Made by a program: the position numbers and the translations under genes. A stretch of DNA of 32,008 nucleotides from Bradyrhizobium sp. (lineage in GTDB: Bacteria; Pseudomonadota; Alphaproteobacteria; Rhizobiales; Xanthobacteraceae). Location: positions 1 to 32,008 of the forward strand of contig NZ_JAFAVV010000295.1 in NCBI RefSeq assembly GCF_019242285.1, read 5' to 3'. This document shows positions 17,040 to 26,520 of this stretch, in pieces. Under the pieces are notes generated by a model. The model was not told the DNA's origin, ran no database searches, and saw nothing but the letters and a program-made list of their open reading frames with translations. How positions within the stretch are numbered: the stretch's first letter is position 1; every line of letters starts with the position of its first letter.

Positions 17040-18305
17040 CTACTTCCCCAGCAACATGCCGACGAGCGGCCCCAGCAAGGAGCGCCGTTGTTTGCGGCCG
17101 TCACCGTTGCCGGTCAGCCGTTGTGCGAGCTCCAGGAACAGCTTCGCGGTGCGATGGTTCGCGGAGACTTCCGCGATCATCTGGCCATTGTTCGCAGCGG
17201 TGCCGAACAGCTTCGAGTCGAACGGGATGACGGCGGCCGGCGGGCATTCCAGCGTCTTGGCGAAGTCGGCACGATCGATCTCCGGGCGTCTCGGCAGGCC
17301 GACCTGGTTGAGACAGTAGAGCGGGGGACGATCGTTCGGACGCGACGCCTTCAGCGCGCTCAGCATGTTCTTGGCGTTGCGTAGATTGGCGAGATCGGGT
17401 TCGGCCACGATCAGGATGTCGTCGGCGCCTTCGAGCGCGCGCTTGGTCCACCCCGACCATTGGTGCGGAACGTCGAGCACGATGCAGGGCGTCGTCATGC
17501 GCAGCGTGTCGAAGATCGCGTCGAACGCATTGGCGCCGAAATCGTAGACGCGTTCGAGCGTCGCCGGCGCCGCCAACAACGAGAGATGCTCGGTGCGCTT
17601 GGCGAGCAGGCGCTCGAGCAGTGCGCTGTCGGGCCGGTCCGGCTGGAACACCGCATTGGCGATCCCTTGCATGGGATCCTGATTGTAATCGAGGCCGGCG
17701 GTGCCGAACGCGAGGTCGAGATCGATGACGACGGAATCCAGTGCCAGATCGCGAGCGATCGCCCAGGCTAGGTTGTGCGACACGGTGGAGGCGCCGACGC
17801 CGCCCTTGGCGCCGACCACGGCAACGACCCGGCCGGTCGTGACCGCCTCGGAGGAGGCGTACAGGCCGCAGACCGCGCGCACCACGTCGAGCGTCGAGAC
17901 CGGCCCGACCATGTAGTCGTTGATGCCGCGGCGCATCAGCTCGCGGTAGGGCACGTCGTCGTTCTCGTTGCCGATGATGACGACACGGGTACCGGGATCG
18001 CAGACGTCGGCCAGATCGTCGAGGCCGTCGAGGATGTCGGAGGAGCCGTCGCTCTCCAGCAGGATCACGTTGGGCGTCGGCGCGCCGTGATAGGTATCGA
18101 TGGCCGCCGCTACGCCGCCCATCTTGACGGTGAGATGGGCCTTGCCGAGCCGCCGATCCTTGCCGGCCGCGCGCACCGCGGTCGCGGCTTCCTCGGTGGT
18201 GCAGAAGGCCTGCACGGAGACCCGTGGCGCCGGGGCGATGTAATCGCTTGCCTGCGGCGCGGCGTCGTGCGGCGTTTCGTGATCTTTGTTCGCTGAGCTG
18301 CTCAT
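17040..18305 (-). CDS. cpaE: Pilus assembly protein CpaE/TadZ
   Basis: CpaE/TadZ is a MinD/ParA-like ATPase fused to an atypical receiver domain that localises the Tad pilus machine to the pole. It has 421 residues. The receiver-like region spans about 55-150 (NVILLESDG, RVVIIGNENDD, GINDYMVGPVSTLD). The ATPase begins with VVAVVGAKGGVGASTVSHN; its P-loop KGGVGAST is at 168-175, with alanine where many ParA proteins have the second lysine, as is common in this family. VVIDLDLAFGTAGLDYNQDP and CIVLDVPHQW follow as switch and Walker B-like segments. The start overlaps the cpaD stop as ATGA (18302-18305). A cpaF/tadA ATPase gene, usually next, is absent; a convergent tadD gene follows instead. 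Confidence 0.93.
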   Translation of the reverse strand: MSSSANKDHETPHDAAPQASDYIAPAPRVSVQAFCTTEEAATAVRAAGKDRRLGKAHLTVKMGGVAAAIDTYHGAPTPNVILLESDGSSDILDGLDDLADVCDPGTRVVIIGNENDDVPYRELMRRGINDYMVGPVSTLDVVRAVCGLYASSEAVTTGRVVAVVGAKGGVGASTVSHNLAWAIARDLALDSVVIDLDLAFGTAGLDYNQDPMQGIANAVFQPDRPDSALLERLLAKRTEHLSLLAAPATLERVYDFGANAFDAIFDTLRMTTPCIVLDVPHQWSGWTKRALEGADDILIVAEPDLANLRNAKNMLSALKASRPNDRPPLYCLNQVGLPRRPEIDRADFAKTLECPPAAVIPFDSKLFGTAANNGQMIAEVSANHRTAKLFLELAQRLTGNGDGRKQRRSLLGPLVGMLLGK

Positions 18306-19039
18306 TGGCCGGTCATCGTGAGTTTGGCCTTGTCGGCCTCGGGATAGGTGGTCGTGGTGGGATCGCCCTTCCGGTACCTGTCGAACCCTGCGGTCCGCCG
18401 CATCGTGTAGGCCGGCGTTTCCGCACGCGGCTGCACGAGGTCCGACGGGTTGTCTATCATGGCCGCGAGGTTGCGCTGGGTGGCGCAGCCAAGATTGAAA
18501 TACGGCTTGTTCTCATCGTGGACCGGGTTCGCGAGTGAAGGACCGAGATCGTCCGGCCACACGCCGCAGGGGCCCGCGGTGGCGGCGATTCTCGGATAGC
18601 TCAGCCTGATCGTTGCCAGCGTTCGGTCATCCCCCGGGCGGTAGCGCCGCATCGCGATGGCGCGCGCGGGCACGCCGCCTGCCTCCAGCGCCGCCCGCAC
18701 TTCCGGAGAGGTTGCTGCCGCAGCTCGTGCGTTCGGCGTGTCGACCGGCACATCGACGATGACGGGACCCGTTCCCTCGCGAACCCAGTTGCGCGCGAAC
18801 CCGACGAGGTCGCCGTGCTCCGGCCCGGTCAGGCCGCTGCGTTGCCGACCGACGAAGATCACGATTGAACGTTCAGCTTCCGTGATCGCGATCGGATGAC
18901 GCAGCCGGTAGTCGCTGGGAACATCGCCTGTGACGATGGCATCGGTGGATGGCGCGCACGCTGCCAGCGCAACGCCGGCGAACGCCACCAACAGGAAGGG
19001 CGAAACCCGGCGGCAATGGACCTTGAACATATTCATCAT
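18302..19039 (-). CDS. cpaD: Pilus assembly lipoprotein CpaD
   Basis: CpaD is an outer-membrane lipoprotein that partners the CpaC secretin in Flp/Tad pili. The ATG at 19039 is chosen because GAGGA (complement of 19045-19049) lies 5 nt upstream. An ATG at 19051 would add four residues and lacks a ribosome site. The protein has 245 residues. A lipobox signal is clear: PFLLVAFAGVALAACAPS, with the lipidated cysteine in LAAC. The mature part contains DYRLRHPIAITEAERSIVIF, typical of CpaD, and GPCGVWPDDLGPS with FNLGCATQRNLAAMIDNPSD, the family's C-terminal signature. It sits 36 bp after cpaC and overlaps cpaE by 4 bp, forming one transcription unit. Confidence 0.93.
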   Translation of the reverse strand: MMNMFKVHCRRVSPFLLVAFAGVALAACAPSTDAIVTGDVPSDYRLRHPIAITEAERSIVIFVGRQRSGLTGPEHGDLVGFARNWVREGTGPVIVDVPVDTPNARAAAATSPEVRAALEAGGVPARAIAMRRYRPGDDRTLATIRLSYPRIAATAGPCGVWPDDLGPSLANPVHDENKPYFNLGCATQRNLAAMIDNPSDLVQPRAETPAYTMRRTAGFDRYRKGDPTTTTYPEADKAKLTMTGQ

Positions 19040-19044
19040 GGCTG

Positions 19045-19049
19045 TCCTC
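19045..19049 (-). promoter_or_regulatory. Ribosome binding site deciding the cpaD start
   Basis: GAGGA on the minus strand lies 5 nt before the ATG at 19039 and within the codons that would follow the alternative ATG at 19051, so it favours the shorter protein. Confidence 0.5.
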
Positions 19050-19075
19050 ATCGCGCGTTGATGCTGCCCGTCGTC

Positions 19076-20668
19076 TCAGTCGATGATGAAGCCGAAATTG
19101 CCCTGGTAGGCGGTGGCCGGATCGATCCGCCCGGCAACGCCGTAGATCCGGTTGATCCGCGCCAGCAGAGCCGCGTCGGAATCGGCGGCCGGTGCGAATC
19201 CGTCGTCCGGCCGTGACAACTCCCGCTGTGGCACGGCGCGGACCACAAAGGGCGTCACCAGCACCATCAGCTCGGTCTCGTTGTTGACGTAGTCCTGGCT
19301 CCTGAACAGCTGCCCAAGAACGGGAAGCTGGTCGACGCCCGGCAAGCCGTTCACCGCCTGCTTGGTCTGCTGCTGGATCAGACCCGCCATCGCCATCGAG
19401 CCGCCGGACGGTATCTCCAGCGTGGTCTCGGCGCGGCGCGTGCGTACCGATGGGATGGTGATGGAGTTCGTCGAGTTTCCGCTCAGCGCCTGCGACACCG
19501 TGATGGCGTTGTCGTTGGACAACTCGGAAACCTCGGTCATGACCCGCAGGCTGATGCGCCCCTCGGTCAGCACCACCGGCGTGAAATTGAGCGAGATGCC
19601 GAATTTCTTGTAGGTGATCTGCGTGGTGCAGACATGTGTCGACGGATCGCACGAATAGCCGGCGGGAATCGGAAACTCGCCGCCCGCGATGAAGGTCGCT
19701 GACTCGCCGGAGATCGCCGTCAGGTTGGGTTCGGCCAGGGTCCGCACCACGCCCGCGCTCTCCATCGCACGCATGGTCGCGGATACCGTGGGCACGCCCT
19801 TGAGGACCGACAGGGCCTGCAGCCCGTTGCTGGAGACCAGCGGCGCGCCGGCCGCGGTGAACGGGTTGCTGTTGTTGAAGTTCACGATCGCGGTGCCGAT
19901 ATTCATGCTGGCGGCGAGATCGATACCCATCTGCTTGATGATGTCGCGTCGCACTTCGGCGACGTTCACCTTCAGCATCACCTGGTCGCGCTCGCGCACG
20001 ACGATGCTGTTGACCACCTTGTCGCCGCCGCCGACCAGCCGCGCAGCGATGTCGCCGGCCTGCTGCGCCTCGATCGGGCTCGACACCGAACCGGTGAGAA
20101 CGACGCCGTCGCCCACGCCTTCGATCTGCACGCCCGGCAGCGATTTGCGCAAGGCGGCGCGCACGCCATTGAGATCGCGCGTCACCGCAATGTCGTAGGC
20201 CGCAACCTGCTGGCCCTCGGCATCGAAGAACACGACGTTGGTCTGGCCGACGGCGGAGCCGATGATGTAGGCGCGCTGCGGAGAACGGATGACGGCGTTC
20301 GCGATCTTGGGATCGGCGACCAGCACGTCCTTGATGTCGCGCGGCAGATCGATGACGACGGATTTGCTGACGCCGAGATTGAGAGAGCGCGTCTTGGCCG
20401 GCACGCTGCCCGTGACCTCCGCCGTGGCATGCGAATCGCTGGCGAGCACAGGCGTGGCCGCCGGACTGATCGTCAACGACAGGACGGCCACGAGCGACAG
20501 CAACCGGGCGGCGATCGCTCGCAATGACGTTCTCCGCAACCGTAGTCGCTCGGGATTGGCCGCGGGCGTGTCCGCAGCACGCGGTCGCGCAACCGGTCCG
20601 GATGAACACGCATGATCGGTGCTGCCGCCAACGACGGTGGTCGGAGCGAAGATTCGAACGGTACGCAT
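19076..20668 (-). CDS. cpaC: Pilus secretin CpaC/RcpA
   Basis: CpaC forms the outer-membrane secretin channel of Flp/Tad pili. From the ATG at 20668 it has 530 residues. The signal segment (AIAARLLSLVAVLSLTISPA) begins only around residue 50, so the true start may be further in; no strong ribosome site marks either position. After the signal come the N-terminal secretin-associated domain (SKSVVIDLPRDIKDVLVADP, AYIIGSAVGQTNVVFFDAEG), a BON-like domain (GVVLTGSVSSPIEAQQAGDI) and the secretin core. The core includes VMLKVNVAEVRRD, TLAEPNLTAISGESATFIAGG, TPVVLTEGRISLRVMTEVSE and a C-terminal VPSGG-like lip, IPSGGSMAMAGLIQ. The prepilin peptidase gene cpaA and cpaB, commonly upstream, are not here: gshB lies beyond. 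Confidence 0.93.
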   Translation of the reverse strand: MRTVRIFAPTTVVGGSTDHACSSGPVARPRAADTPAANPERLRLRRTSLRAIAARLLSLVAVLSLTISPAATPVLASDSHATAEVTGSVPAKTRSLNLGVSKSVVIDLPRDIKDVLVADPKIANAVIRSPQRAYIIGSAVGQTNVVFFDAEGQQVAAYDIAVTRDLNGVRAALRKSLPGVQIEGVGDGVVLTGSVSSPIEAQQAGDIAARLVGGGDKVVNSIVVRERDQVMLKVNVAEVRRDIIKQMGIDLAASMNIGTAIVNFNNSNPFTAAGAPLVSSNGLQALSVLKGVPTVSATMRAMESAGVVRTLAEPNLTAISGESATFIAGGEFPIPAGYSCDPSTHVCTTQITYKKFGISLNFTPVVLTEGRISLRVMTEVSELSNDNAITVSQALSGNSTNSITIPSVRTRRAETTLEIPSGGSMAMAGLIQQQTKQAVNGLPGVDQLPVLGQLFRSQDYVNNETELMVLVTPFVVRAVPQRELSRPDDGFAPAADSDAALLARINRIYGVAGRIDPATAYQGNFGFIID

Positions 20669-20931
20669 ACGCTTAACTATTGCCCCTGCAAGGGCAGCGC
20701 CTCACGACGCTACCCTCCCCTCCAGCATGACTAGGCGGCAAAGGTATAAGCGAACTTGAAAGCCGGCCGCCGCGGTGGGCGCGGACGGTGGATTCGTCCT
20801 CATGGTGAACAGCGCGTTATCGCGGGAGCAGCCAACCCGAGGTTGCCGATGGACGAATGCACGGCCATCCCGACGTTTCGATCATGCGCAATCGAAAGCT
20901 GTCAGTTGGTGGTGAGGGTCGTACGCGACGG

Positions 20932-21888
20932 CTATGCCGGCGACCTGGCGACCCGCTTCGCCTCGATCGCATCCCAGATCTTCGCGGCGACGTCGGGGCC
21001 ACCCAGCCTGGCGATGGCGCGGATGCCGGTCGGCGAGGTCACGTTGATCTCGGTCAGCCTGCCGTCGATCACGTCGATGCCGACGAACAGGAGGCCGCGC
21101 TCGCGCAGCGCCGGGCCGAGCGTCGCGCAGATCTCCCGCTCGCGATTGGAGAGCTCGGTCGATTGCGCCGCGCCGCCGCGCACCATGTTGGAGCGCAGGT
21201 CATCGGGTGCCGGCACCCGGTTGACGGCGCCGGCGAACTCGCCGTCGACCAGGATGATGCGCTTGTCGCCGTGCTTGACCTCGGGAATGAAGCGCTGGAT
21301 CACCCAGGGCTCCTTGAAAGTCACCGAGAACATGTCGAACAGCGAGCCGAAATTCATGTCCTGCGGCATGATCCGAAACACCGCCGCGCCGCCGTGGCCG
21401 TGCAGCGGCTTCATCACCACCGCGCCATGCTCGTCGCGGAATGCATTGATCTCGTCGAGCTCGCGCGAGATCAGGGTTGGCGGCATCAGTTGCGGGAAGT
21501 TCATCACGAACAGCTTCTCCGGCGCGTTGCGCACGCTCGCCGGATCGTTCACGACCAGCGTCCTGGGATGCAGCCGCTCGAGGAAATGGGTCGAGGTGAT
21601 GTAGGCGAGGTCGAACGGCGGGTCCTGGCGGAGCAGGATGACGTCGAACGCCGACAGCGGCTCGGGGTGCGGCTCACCGAGGGTGAAATGGTTGCCGGGC
21701 TCGTCGCGCACGGTGAGAAGCTGGATCGGCGCGACGAGCTCGTCGCCGCGCAGCGACAGTCTGTCGGGCGTGTAGTAGGACAGGCCATGGCCGCGCTTCT
21801 GGGCTTCGAGCAGCAGCGCGAAAGTCGAATCGCCGCGGATGTTGATGCGCGCGATGGGGTCCATCTGGACGGCGACGTTCAATTTCAT
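20932..21888 (-). CDS. gshB: Glutathione synthetase
   Basis: GshB joins glycine to gamma-glutamylcysteine using ATP, the second step of glutathione synthesis. It has 318 residues, close to the usual size. It begins [26 protein letters not shown], a typical N-terminal domain start. The ATP-grasp features are [19 protein letters not shown], the glycine-rich loop region [18 protein letters not shown] and the metal-binding end [21 protein letters not shown]. It follows yraN on the same strand after 30 bp and is likely the last gene of an rsmI-yraN-gshB unit. Downstream lies a 263-bp gap before the start of cpaC, in which I see nothing recognisable. Confidence 0.97.
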   Translation of the reverse strand: MKLNVAVQMDPIARINIRGDSTFALLLEAQKRGHGLSYYTPDRLSLRGDELVAPIQLLTVRDEPGNHFTLGEPHPEPLSAFDVILLRQDPPFDLAYITSTHFLERLHPRTLVVNDPASVRNAPEKLFVMNFPQLMPPTLISRELDEINAFRDEHGAVVMKPLHGHGGAAVFRIMPQDMNFGSLFDMFSVTFKEPWVIQRFIPEVKHGDKRIILVDGEFAGAVNRVPAPDDLRSNMVRGGAAQSTELSNREREICATLGPALRERGLLFVGIDVIDGRLTEINVTSPTGIRAIARLGGPDVAAKIWDAIEAKRVARSPA

Positions 21889-21918
21889 GGGCAGGGTCCG
21901 GTTTGCGGCGGGTTCATC

Positions 21919-22326
21919 TCAAGGGCTTGCGTCGAAGGCAGCCAACAGATGGCGCGGCAGGTGCCGCGGCGCAATCAGGATCACATCGAATCGCAGCTCG
22001 AATTCGGCGTGCTCGGGATGCGCGGCGAGCCAGGCCTGCGCGGCGTCGATGATGCGCCTCTGCTGACGGGGCGTCACCGCGAAGGCGGCATCCTCCAGCG
22101 TGGCGCGGGCCTTGACCTCGACGAAGGCCACCAGATTGCGGCGCCGTGCGATCAGGTCGATCTCGCCATGCGGTGTCTTGAAGCGCTTGGCCAGAATCCG
22201 ATAGCCCTTCGCGATCAGATAAGCAGCGGCGCGGGTTTCCGCCGACAGCCCGGTGCGAAAGGCCGCGACCCGCTCGGGCGAGGCCGCTGCCTCGGGCGGC
22301 GGAGATGCGCGATCAGTCATCGCCAT
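21919..22326 (-). CDS. YraN family (UPF0102) nuclease-like protein
   Basis: This is a 135-residue protein of the UPF0102/YraN family, which has a PD-(D/E)xK restriction-nuclease fold related to Holliday junction resolvases but no settled function. The ATG at 22326 has AAAGGG about 6 nt upstream and overlaps the rsmI end by 14 bp. A second ATG at 22320 is also possible, while a longer frame to 22368 is not supported. The catalytic motif is visible: GEIDLIA (E55, D57) and VAFVEVKAR (E70, K72). The C-terminal [15 protein letters not shown] is typical. The rsmI/yraN pairing next to an LpoA-like gene matches the E. coli yraL-yraM-yraN neighbourhood. Confidence 0.92.
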   Translation of the reverse strand: MAMTDRASPPPEAAASPERVAAFRTGLSAETRAAAYLIAKGYRILAKRFKTPHGEIDLIARRRNLVAFVEVKARATLEDAAFAVTPRQQRRIIDAAQAWLAAHPEHAEFELRFDVILIAPRHLPRHLLAAFDASP

Positions 22327-23257
22327 GCTCGCCCTTTCTTTGCCGGGACAGCTCCAGCGCGCGCGCATAGATCTCGCGGCGCGGCCGGCCGGAGAGCTCG
22401 ACCGCCTGCGCCACCGCGTCCTTGACGCTGTGGGTCAGAAGGGCATCGCGCAGCAGGACGTCGAGCGCTTCCGCCGGCACCTGCACTTCGGCCGGCGGCC
22501 CGATCACGAGGACGAACTCGCCGCGCGGCTCGAGCGCTTCCGCGTTGGCGCCGAGTTCGCTCAACGCGCCGCGCGTCACCTCCTCATGCAGCTTGGTCAG
22601 TTCGCGGCAGATCGCCGCCTCGCGCGCGCCCATGGCCGCAGCCAGATCGCGCAGCGTGTCCTGGACGCGGCTGCCGGCTTCGAAGATCACCAGCGTGGCA
22701 TCGATCCGGGCGAGCTCGGCGAGCCGGGCCCGCCGCGCTGCCTCCTTCGGCGGCAGGAAACCCTCGAAGAAGAACCGGTCGGTCGGCAGTGCCGCGACCG
22801 ACAGCGCTGCCAGCACCGAGGAAGGACCGGGCAAGGCAAACACAGCGATGCGAGCGGCGGCGGCTTCGCGCACCAGCTTGAAACCCGGGTCCGAGATCAG
22901 CGGCGTACCGGCGTCCGAGACCAGCGCGACGGCGCCGCCTTCGGCGAGCCGCGACAACAGTTTCGGCCGTGCCGTGGCGGCGTTGTGCTCGTGATAGGGG
23001 GTCAGCGCCGCATTGAGACCATAGCGCTCGGCCAGCCGCCTCGTGATGCGGGTGTCCTCACAGGCGATGACGTCGACGCCCGCCAGCGTCTGAAGCGCCC
23101 GCAGGGTGATGTCGCCGAGATTGCCGATCGGGGTCGCGACCAGATGGAGGCCGGGTGCGACGCGCGGCGCGGTCAGCAGATGTCCGCCGACGGTAAAACT
23201 ACGGGCGGCGATCTCTCCCCCGCCATCGGTATTTATCGAAGCCGGTTTTGCGCGCAT
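22313..23257 (-). CDS. rsmI: 16S rRNA (cytidine-1402-2'-O)-methyltransferase
   Basis: RsmI methylates the ribose of C1402 in 16S rRNA at the decoding centre, using S-adenosylmethionine. It has 314 residues. About 35 residues at the N-terminus are variable, then the tetrapyrrole-methylase fold begins with [20 protein letters not shown]. The cofactor-site signatures are [24 protein letters not shown] and [28 protein letters not shown]. It is the first gene of the leftward rsmI-yraN-gshB unit and is divergent from the LppC-like gene, with a 226-bp gap between the starts. Confidence 0.96.
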   Translation of the reverse strand: MRAKPASINTDGGGEIAARSFTVGGHLLTAPRVAPGLHLVATPIGNLGDITLRALQTLAGVDVIACEDTRITRRLAERYGLNAALTPYHEHNAATARPKLLSRLAEGGAVALVSDAGTPLISDPGFKLVREAAAARIAVFALPGPSSVLAALSVAALPTDRFFFEGFLPPKEAARRARLAELARIDATLVIFEAGSRVQDTLRDLAAAMGAREAAICRELTKLHEEVTRGALSELGANAEALEPRGEFVLVIGPPAEVQVPAEALDVLLRDALLTHSVKDAVAQAVELSGRPRREIYARALELSRQRKGEHGDD

Positions 23258-23381
23258 AATGCCACCTTACGGGGGAGATCGTTCTAGCGCCAGAATTTGG
23301 GAGCCGGGCGTACCTCGCGACGCGCTGGTCGAACCGCTTTCATGTCGGGAGCGATCCTCACGCGGCGGCCACCTAATTCTT

Positions 23382-23409
23382 TTGTTTTGGTTAACTTTTC
23401 GCCGACAAT
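23382..23409 (+). promoter_or_regulatory. Possible sigma-70-type promoter before the LppC-like gene
   Basis: An AT-rich patch stands out in the divergent gap. TTGTTT (23382-23387) and GACAAT (23404-23409) are spaced 16 bp apart and would fire towards the lipoprotein gene. Each hexamer has mismatches to consensus, so this is tentative. A GGTTAAC palindrome lies in the spacer. Confidence 0.3.
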
Positions 23410-23483
23410 ATGCCTCAATCGGCCCTCCGGCCCTGTTCAAGGAGGGTAATGGCCGCCGCAGGTCGGCCGAGCCAAGAGACGCA

Positions 23484-24725
23484 ATGGTGGGCTTGCTGCA
23501 ATCGAGGTCTGGTGCATCGGGTCGGCAGGCTGCGAGGCCGAGCCGGCGAACCGCGATCGGCTTCATGCTCGGCGCCCCGTTGTTGTCGGCCTGCGCCAGC
23601 GCGCAGCAGAGCTTCAGCCAGTTTTCCAAGCCGTTCGGCGCGGAGGCGCAGCCGTCTGCGGCTGCTCCGACCGGGCCTGCTCAGCCCCCGTCGGCCGCCG
23701 GCAACGGGCAGGTCAAGGTCGGCATGATCCTGCCGCTGTCAGCGTCCGGCAATGCCAGCCTGGCCGCCGCATCGATGAAGAACGCGGCCGAGATGTCGCT
23801 TGCCGTTTTCCAGACGGCCAACGTCCAGCTCCTGATCAAGGACGATGGTGGCACTCCACAAGGCGCCCAGCAAGCCGCGCAGCAGGCGCTCGACGAAGGC
23901 GCCCAGATCATCCTCGGGCCGCTGTTCGCCGGCTCGGTTCCGGCGACGGCGCAGGTCGCGAGGACGCGCAACGTCCCCTGCATCGCGTTCTCGACCGATT
24001 CCAGCGTCGCCGGCCGGGGGGTCTATCTGCTGAGCTTCCAGCCCGAGTCCGATGTCAACCGGATCGTCGACCATGCCGCGAGCATCGGGAAACGATCCTT
24101 CGCCGCGCTCCTGCCCGAGAACGCCTACGGCAATGTGGTAGAGCTGGCGTTCAAGCAGGCGGTCGGCCGCCGGGGTGGACGGATCGTGGCATTCGAGAAA
24201 TATGGCGGCGATCGCGCGACGCCTGCGCGGACGATCGCGCAGGCGCTCGGACAGGCGGATGCCTTGCTGCTTGCCGATGACGGCGAAGGCGTCGTGGCGA
24301 TGGCCGACGCGCTGACGGCGGCGGGCGCCAATCTGCGCAACGTCCAATTGCTCGGCACCGGGCTGTGGGACAATCCGCGGGTGTTCGCAAGCGCTGCCTT
24401 GCAGGGCGGACTCTATGCGGCGCCGGATCCGGCCGGCTTCCGCGGCTTCTCTACCAAATATCGCGCCCGTTTCGGCTCGGAGCCGGTACGGACGGCGACC
24501 CTGGCCTATGACGCGGTGGCGCTGACGGCTGCGTTGGCCCAGACGCCGGGCGGTGGACCACACTACACGCCTGCGATCCTGACCAATTCGTCGGGATTTG
24601 CCGGCATCGACGGCCTGTTCAGGTTCCGACCCGACGGCACCAATGAGCGGGGACTCGCCGTAATGCGGGTCGCCTCCGGCGGCGGCGTGCCGGTCGCGGG
24701 CTCGCCGAAGAGCTTTGGCGCTTGA
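23484..24725 (+). CDS. LppC/LpoA-like lipoprotein, penicillin-binding protein activator
   Basis: The protein has 413 residues from the ATG at 23484. The signal (RRTAIGFMLGAPLLSAC) ends in a lipobox LLSAC with C37 as the lipidated residue. A proline/alanine linker follows (about 45-70), then a periplasmic-binding fold of the Leu/Ile/Val type (VKVGMILPLSASGN, MSLAVFQTANVQLLIKDDGG, IILGPLFAGSVPATA, AALLPENAYGN, VQLLGTGLWDNPRV, TLAYDAVALTAAL). In gammaproteobacteria the LppC/LpoA family activates PBP1A. The lack of transporter genes nearby and the rsmI-yraN neighbours favour this over a transporter subunit. The start lacks a good ribosome site; a strong one at 23439 leads to an out-of-frame ATG. 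Confidence 0.85.
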   Translation: MVGLLQSRSGASGRQAARPSRRTAIGFMLGAPLLSACASAQQSFSQFSKPFGAEAQPSAAAPTGPAQPPSAAGNGQVKVGMILPLSASGNASLAAASMKNAAEMSLAVFQTANVQLLIKDDGGTPQGAQQAAQQALDEGAQIILGPLFAGSVPATAQVARTRNVPCIAFSTDSSVAGRGVYLLSFQPESDVNRIVDHAASIGKRSFAALLPENAYGNVVELAFKQAVGRRGGRIVAFEKYGGDRATPARTIAQALGQADALLLADDGEGVVAMADALTAAGANLRNVQLLGTGLWDNPRVFASAALQGGLYAAPDPAGFRGFSTKYRARFGSEPVRTATLAYDAVALTAALAQTPGGGPHYTPAILTNSSGFAGIDGLFRFRPDGTNERGLAVMRVASGGGVPVAGSPKSFGA

Positions 24726-24734
24726 GCGAAATGT

Positions 24735-25892
24735 CTAGGCGGCGAGGTCGGCTACGACCGCGTCGAGCACGGGAAATCCGGCCTGGGTCACGCGCAGCCG
24801 GCCATCGGCATCGACCGTGATCGCCCCTTCCTCGCGCAGCAGCGCGACGCGCGCCGGATCGAGCGGGCGACCGGCGAGCTGCGCATAGCGTTTCGGATCG
24901 ATGCCTTCCGCCAGCCGCAGGCCCATCAGCAGGAACTCGTCGGCACGCTCCTCGCTGTTGAGACAGTCGTCGGTGACGACGCCATGGCCGTTCGCCTCGA
25001 CCCGCATCAGCCAGGATTCAGGACGCCTCTCGGTGGCCGTCGCATGCCTGATACCGTCGATGTCCAGCCTGCCATGCGCGCCCGGACCAATGCCGGCATA
25101 TTCCTCGCCGCGCCAGTACAGCAGGTTGTGCCGGCACTCCGCGCCTGGACGGGCATGATTTGAGATTTCATAGCCGGGCAATCCGTGCCGGGCGCAGATC
25201 GCCTGGGTGACGTCGTACAGCGTGCGCGCCGTGGCCTCGTCCGGAGTCTCGAGTTTCCCGGCCGCATGCAGCCCGAAGAACGGCGTGCCTTCCTCGACGG
25301 TCAGTTGATAGAGCGACAGGTGCTCGGCGGCCTCGGCGATGGCGCGCTCGAGCTCGTCGGCCCACTTCTCCGGCGTCTGTCCGGGGCGGGCGTAGATCAG
25401 GTCGAAGGAATAGCGCGCGAAGCTGCGGCGGGCGATCGCCACCGCATCCAGCGCCTCGCGCGCCGTGTGCAGCCGGCCCAGCGCCTTGAGCGAGGCATCG
25501 TCCAGCGCCTGCACCCCGAGCGAAACACGATTGACGCCGGCTGCGCGGTAGCCGGCAAAGCGCGTCGCCTCGACGCTGGTCGGGTTGGCTTCCAGCGTGA
25601 CCTCGACGTCGGAGCCGACGCGCCAGTGCTTGCCGATCGCCTCCAGGACGGCGCCCACCGTCGCCGGCGCCATCAGCGAGGGCGTGCCGCCGCCCAGGAA
25701 GATCGACGACACCTCCCGCCCCGACACGCGCTCTGCCGTGGTCGCGATCTCACGGGCGAAGGCCGCAGCGAACCGGGCCTCGTCAATCGCTGTCTGGCGG
25801 ACGTGGCTGTTGAAGTCGCAATACGGGCATTTCGACAGGCAGAACGGCCAGTGCACGTAGACGCCGAAGGCTTGCCGCTCAGCGCCGGTCAA
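24735..25892 (-). CDS. hemW: Radical SAM HemW (heme chaperone / HemN-like)
   Basis: HemW is a radical SAM protein of the coproporphyrinogen oxidase-like family that in characterised members acts as a heme chaperone rather than an oxidase. It has 385 residues. It begins [19 protein letters not shown], with the three iron-sulphur cysteines at C18, C22 and C25. A cysteine right after CxxxCxxC is typical of true HemN; here the residue is Phe in CDF, which favours HemW. Other signatures are FLGGGTPSL (66-74) and EANPTS, with the C-terminal HemN domain from about 300. Its start overlaps the rdgB stop by 14 bp, so it is the last gene of rph-rdgB-hemW. Confidence 0.94.
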   Translation of the reverse strand: MTGAERQAFGVYVHWPFCLSKCPYCDFNSHVRQTAIDEARFAAAFAREIATTAERVSGREVSSIFLGGGTPSLMAPATVGAVLEAIGKHWRVGSDVEVTLEANPTSVEATRFAGYRAAGVNRVSLGVQALDDASLKALGRLHTAREALDAVAIARRSFARYSFDLIYARPGQTPEKWADELERAIAEAAEHLSLYQLTVEEGTPFFGLHAAGKLETPDEATARTLYDVTQAICARHGLPGYEISNHARPGAECRHNLLYWRGEEYAGIGPGAHGRLDIDGIRHATATERRPESWLMRVEANGHGVVTDDCLNSEERADEFLLMGLRLAEGIDPKRYAQLAGRPLDPARVALLREEGAITVDADGRLRVTQAGFPVLDAVVADLAA

Positions 25893-26514
25893 GGCAGATC
25901 TCCGCGAGCTTGACGAAGGCCCGGGCCCGGTGCGAGAGCCCGAGCCCCAGCGGCGGCAGGCCGTGCTTTTCCACAGCAGTCATCTCGCCGAACGTGCGGT
26001 CGAAACCGTCCGGCATGAACATCGGATCGTAGCCGAAGCCGGCGGTTCCGCGGGGGGGCCAGACCAGGGTTCCGTCGGCGCGTGCCTCGACCTCCTCGAG
26101 ATGGCCGTCCGGCCAGGCCACGCACAGCGCGGAGACGAAATGAGCCTTGCGCTTGTCCAGTGCGGTCGCATTGCGCTCCTGCAGGAGCCGCTCGATTCGT
26201 GCCATCGCCGTGTTGAAGTCCTTGCCGGGTCCGGCCCAGCGGGCGGAGTAGATGCCGGGCGCACCCTCGAGCGCGTCGACCACGAGCCCGGAATCATCGG
26301 CGAAGGCCGGAAGCTTTGCGGCCTCGGCCGCCGCGATCGCCTTGATCTGCGCATTGGCCGCGAAGGTATTGCCGGTCTCCTCGGGCTCGCCGAGGCCGAG
26401 CTCGCCGGCCGAGACCGCCTCGACGCCGTGGGGCGCCAGCAGCTCCCGCATCTCGGCGAGCTTGCCGGGATTGTGGGTCGCGATCACCAGTCTGCCTTCG
26501 ATGCGCCGATGCAT
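25879..26514 (-). CDS. rdgB: XTP/dITP pyrophosphatase (RdgB/HAM1)
   Basis: This enzyme removes non-canonical purine triphosphates (dITP, XTP) from the nucleotide pool, releasing pyrophosphate. It has 211 residues. The signature residues are present: [19 protein letters not shown] at the N-terminus, [25 protein letters not shown] with the metal-binding acidic residues, and [27 protein letters not shown] closes the active site near the C-terminus. It begins 6 bp after the rph stop on the same strand and overlaps hemW by 14 bp. The pairing of rph and rdgB is common in proteobacteria. Confidence 0.97.
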   Translation of the reverse strand: MHRRIEGRLVIATHNPGKLAEMRELLAPHGVEAVSAGELGLGEPEETGNTFAANAQIKAIAAAEAAKLPAFADDSGLVVDALEGAPGIYSARWAGPGKDFNTAMARIERLLQERNATALDKRKAHFVSALCVAWPDGHLEEVEARADGTLVWPPRGTAGFGYDPMFMPDGFDRTFGEMTAVEKHGLPPLGLGLSHRARAFVKLAEICLDRR

Positions 26515-26520
26515 GCTGAA

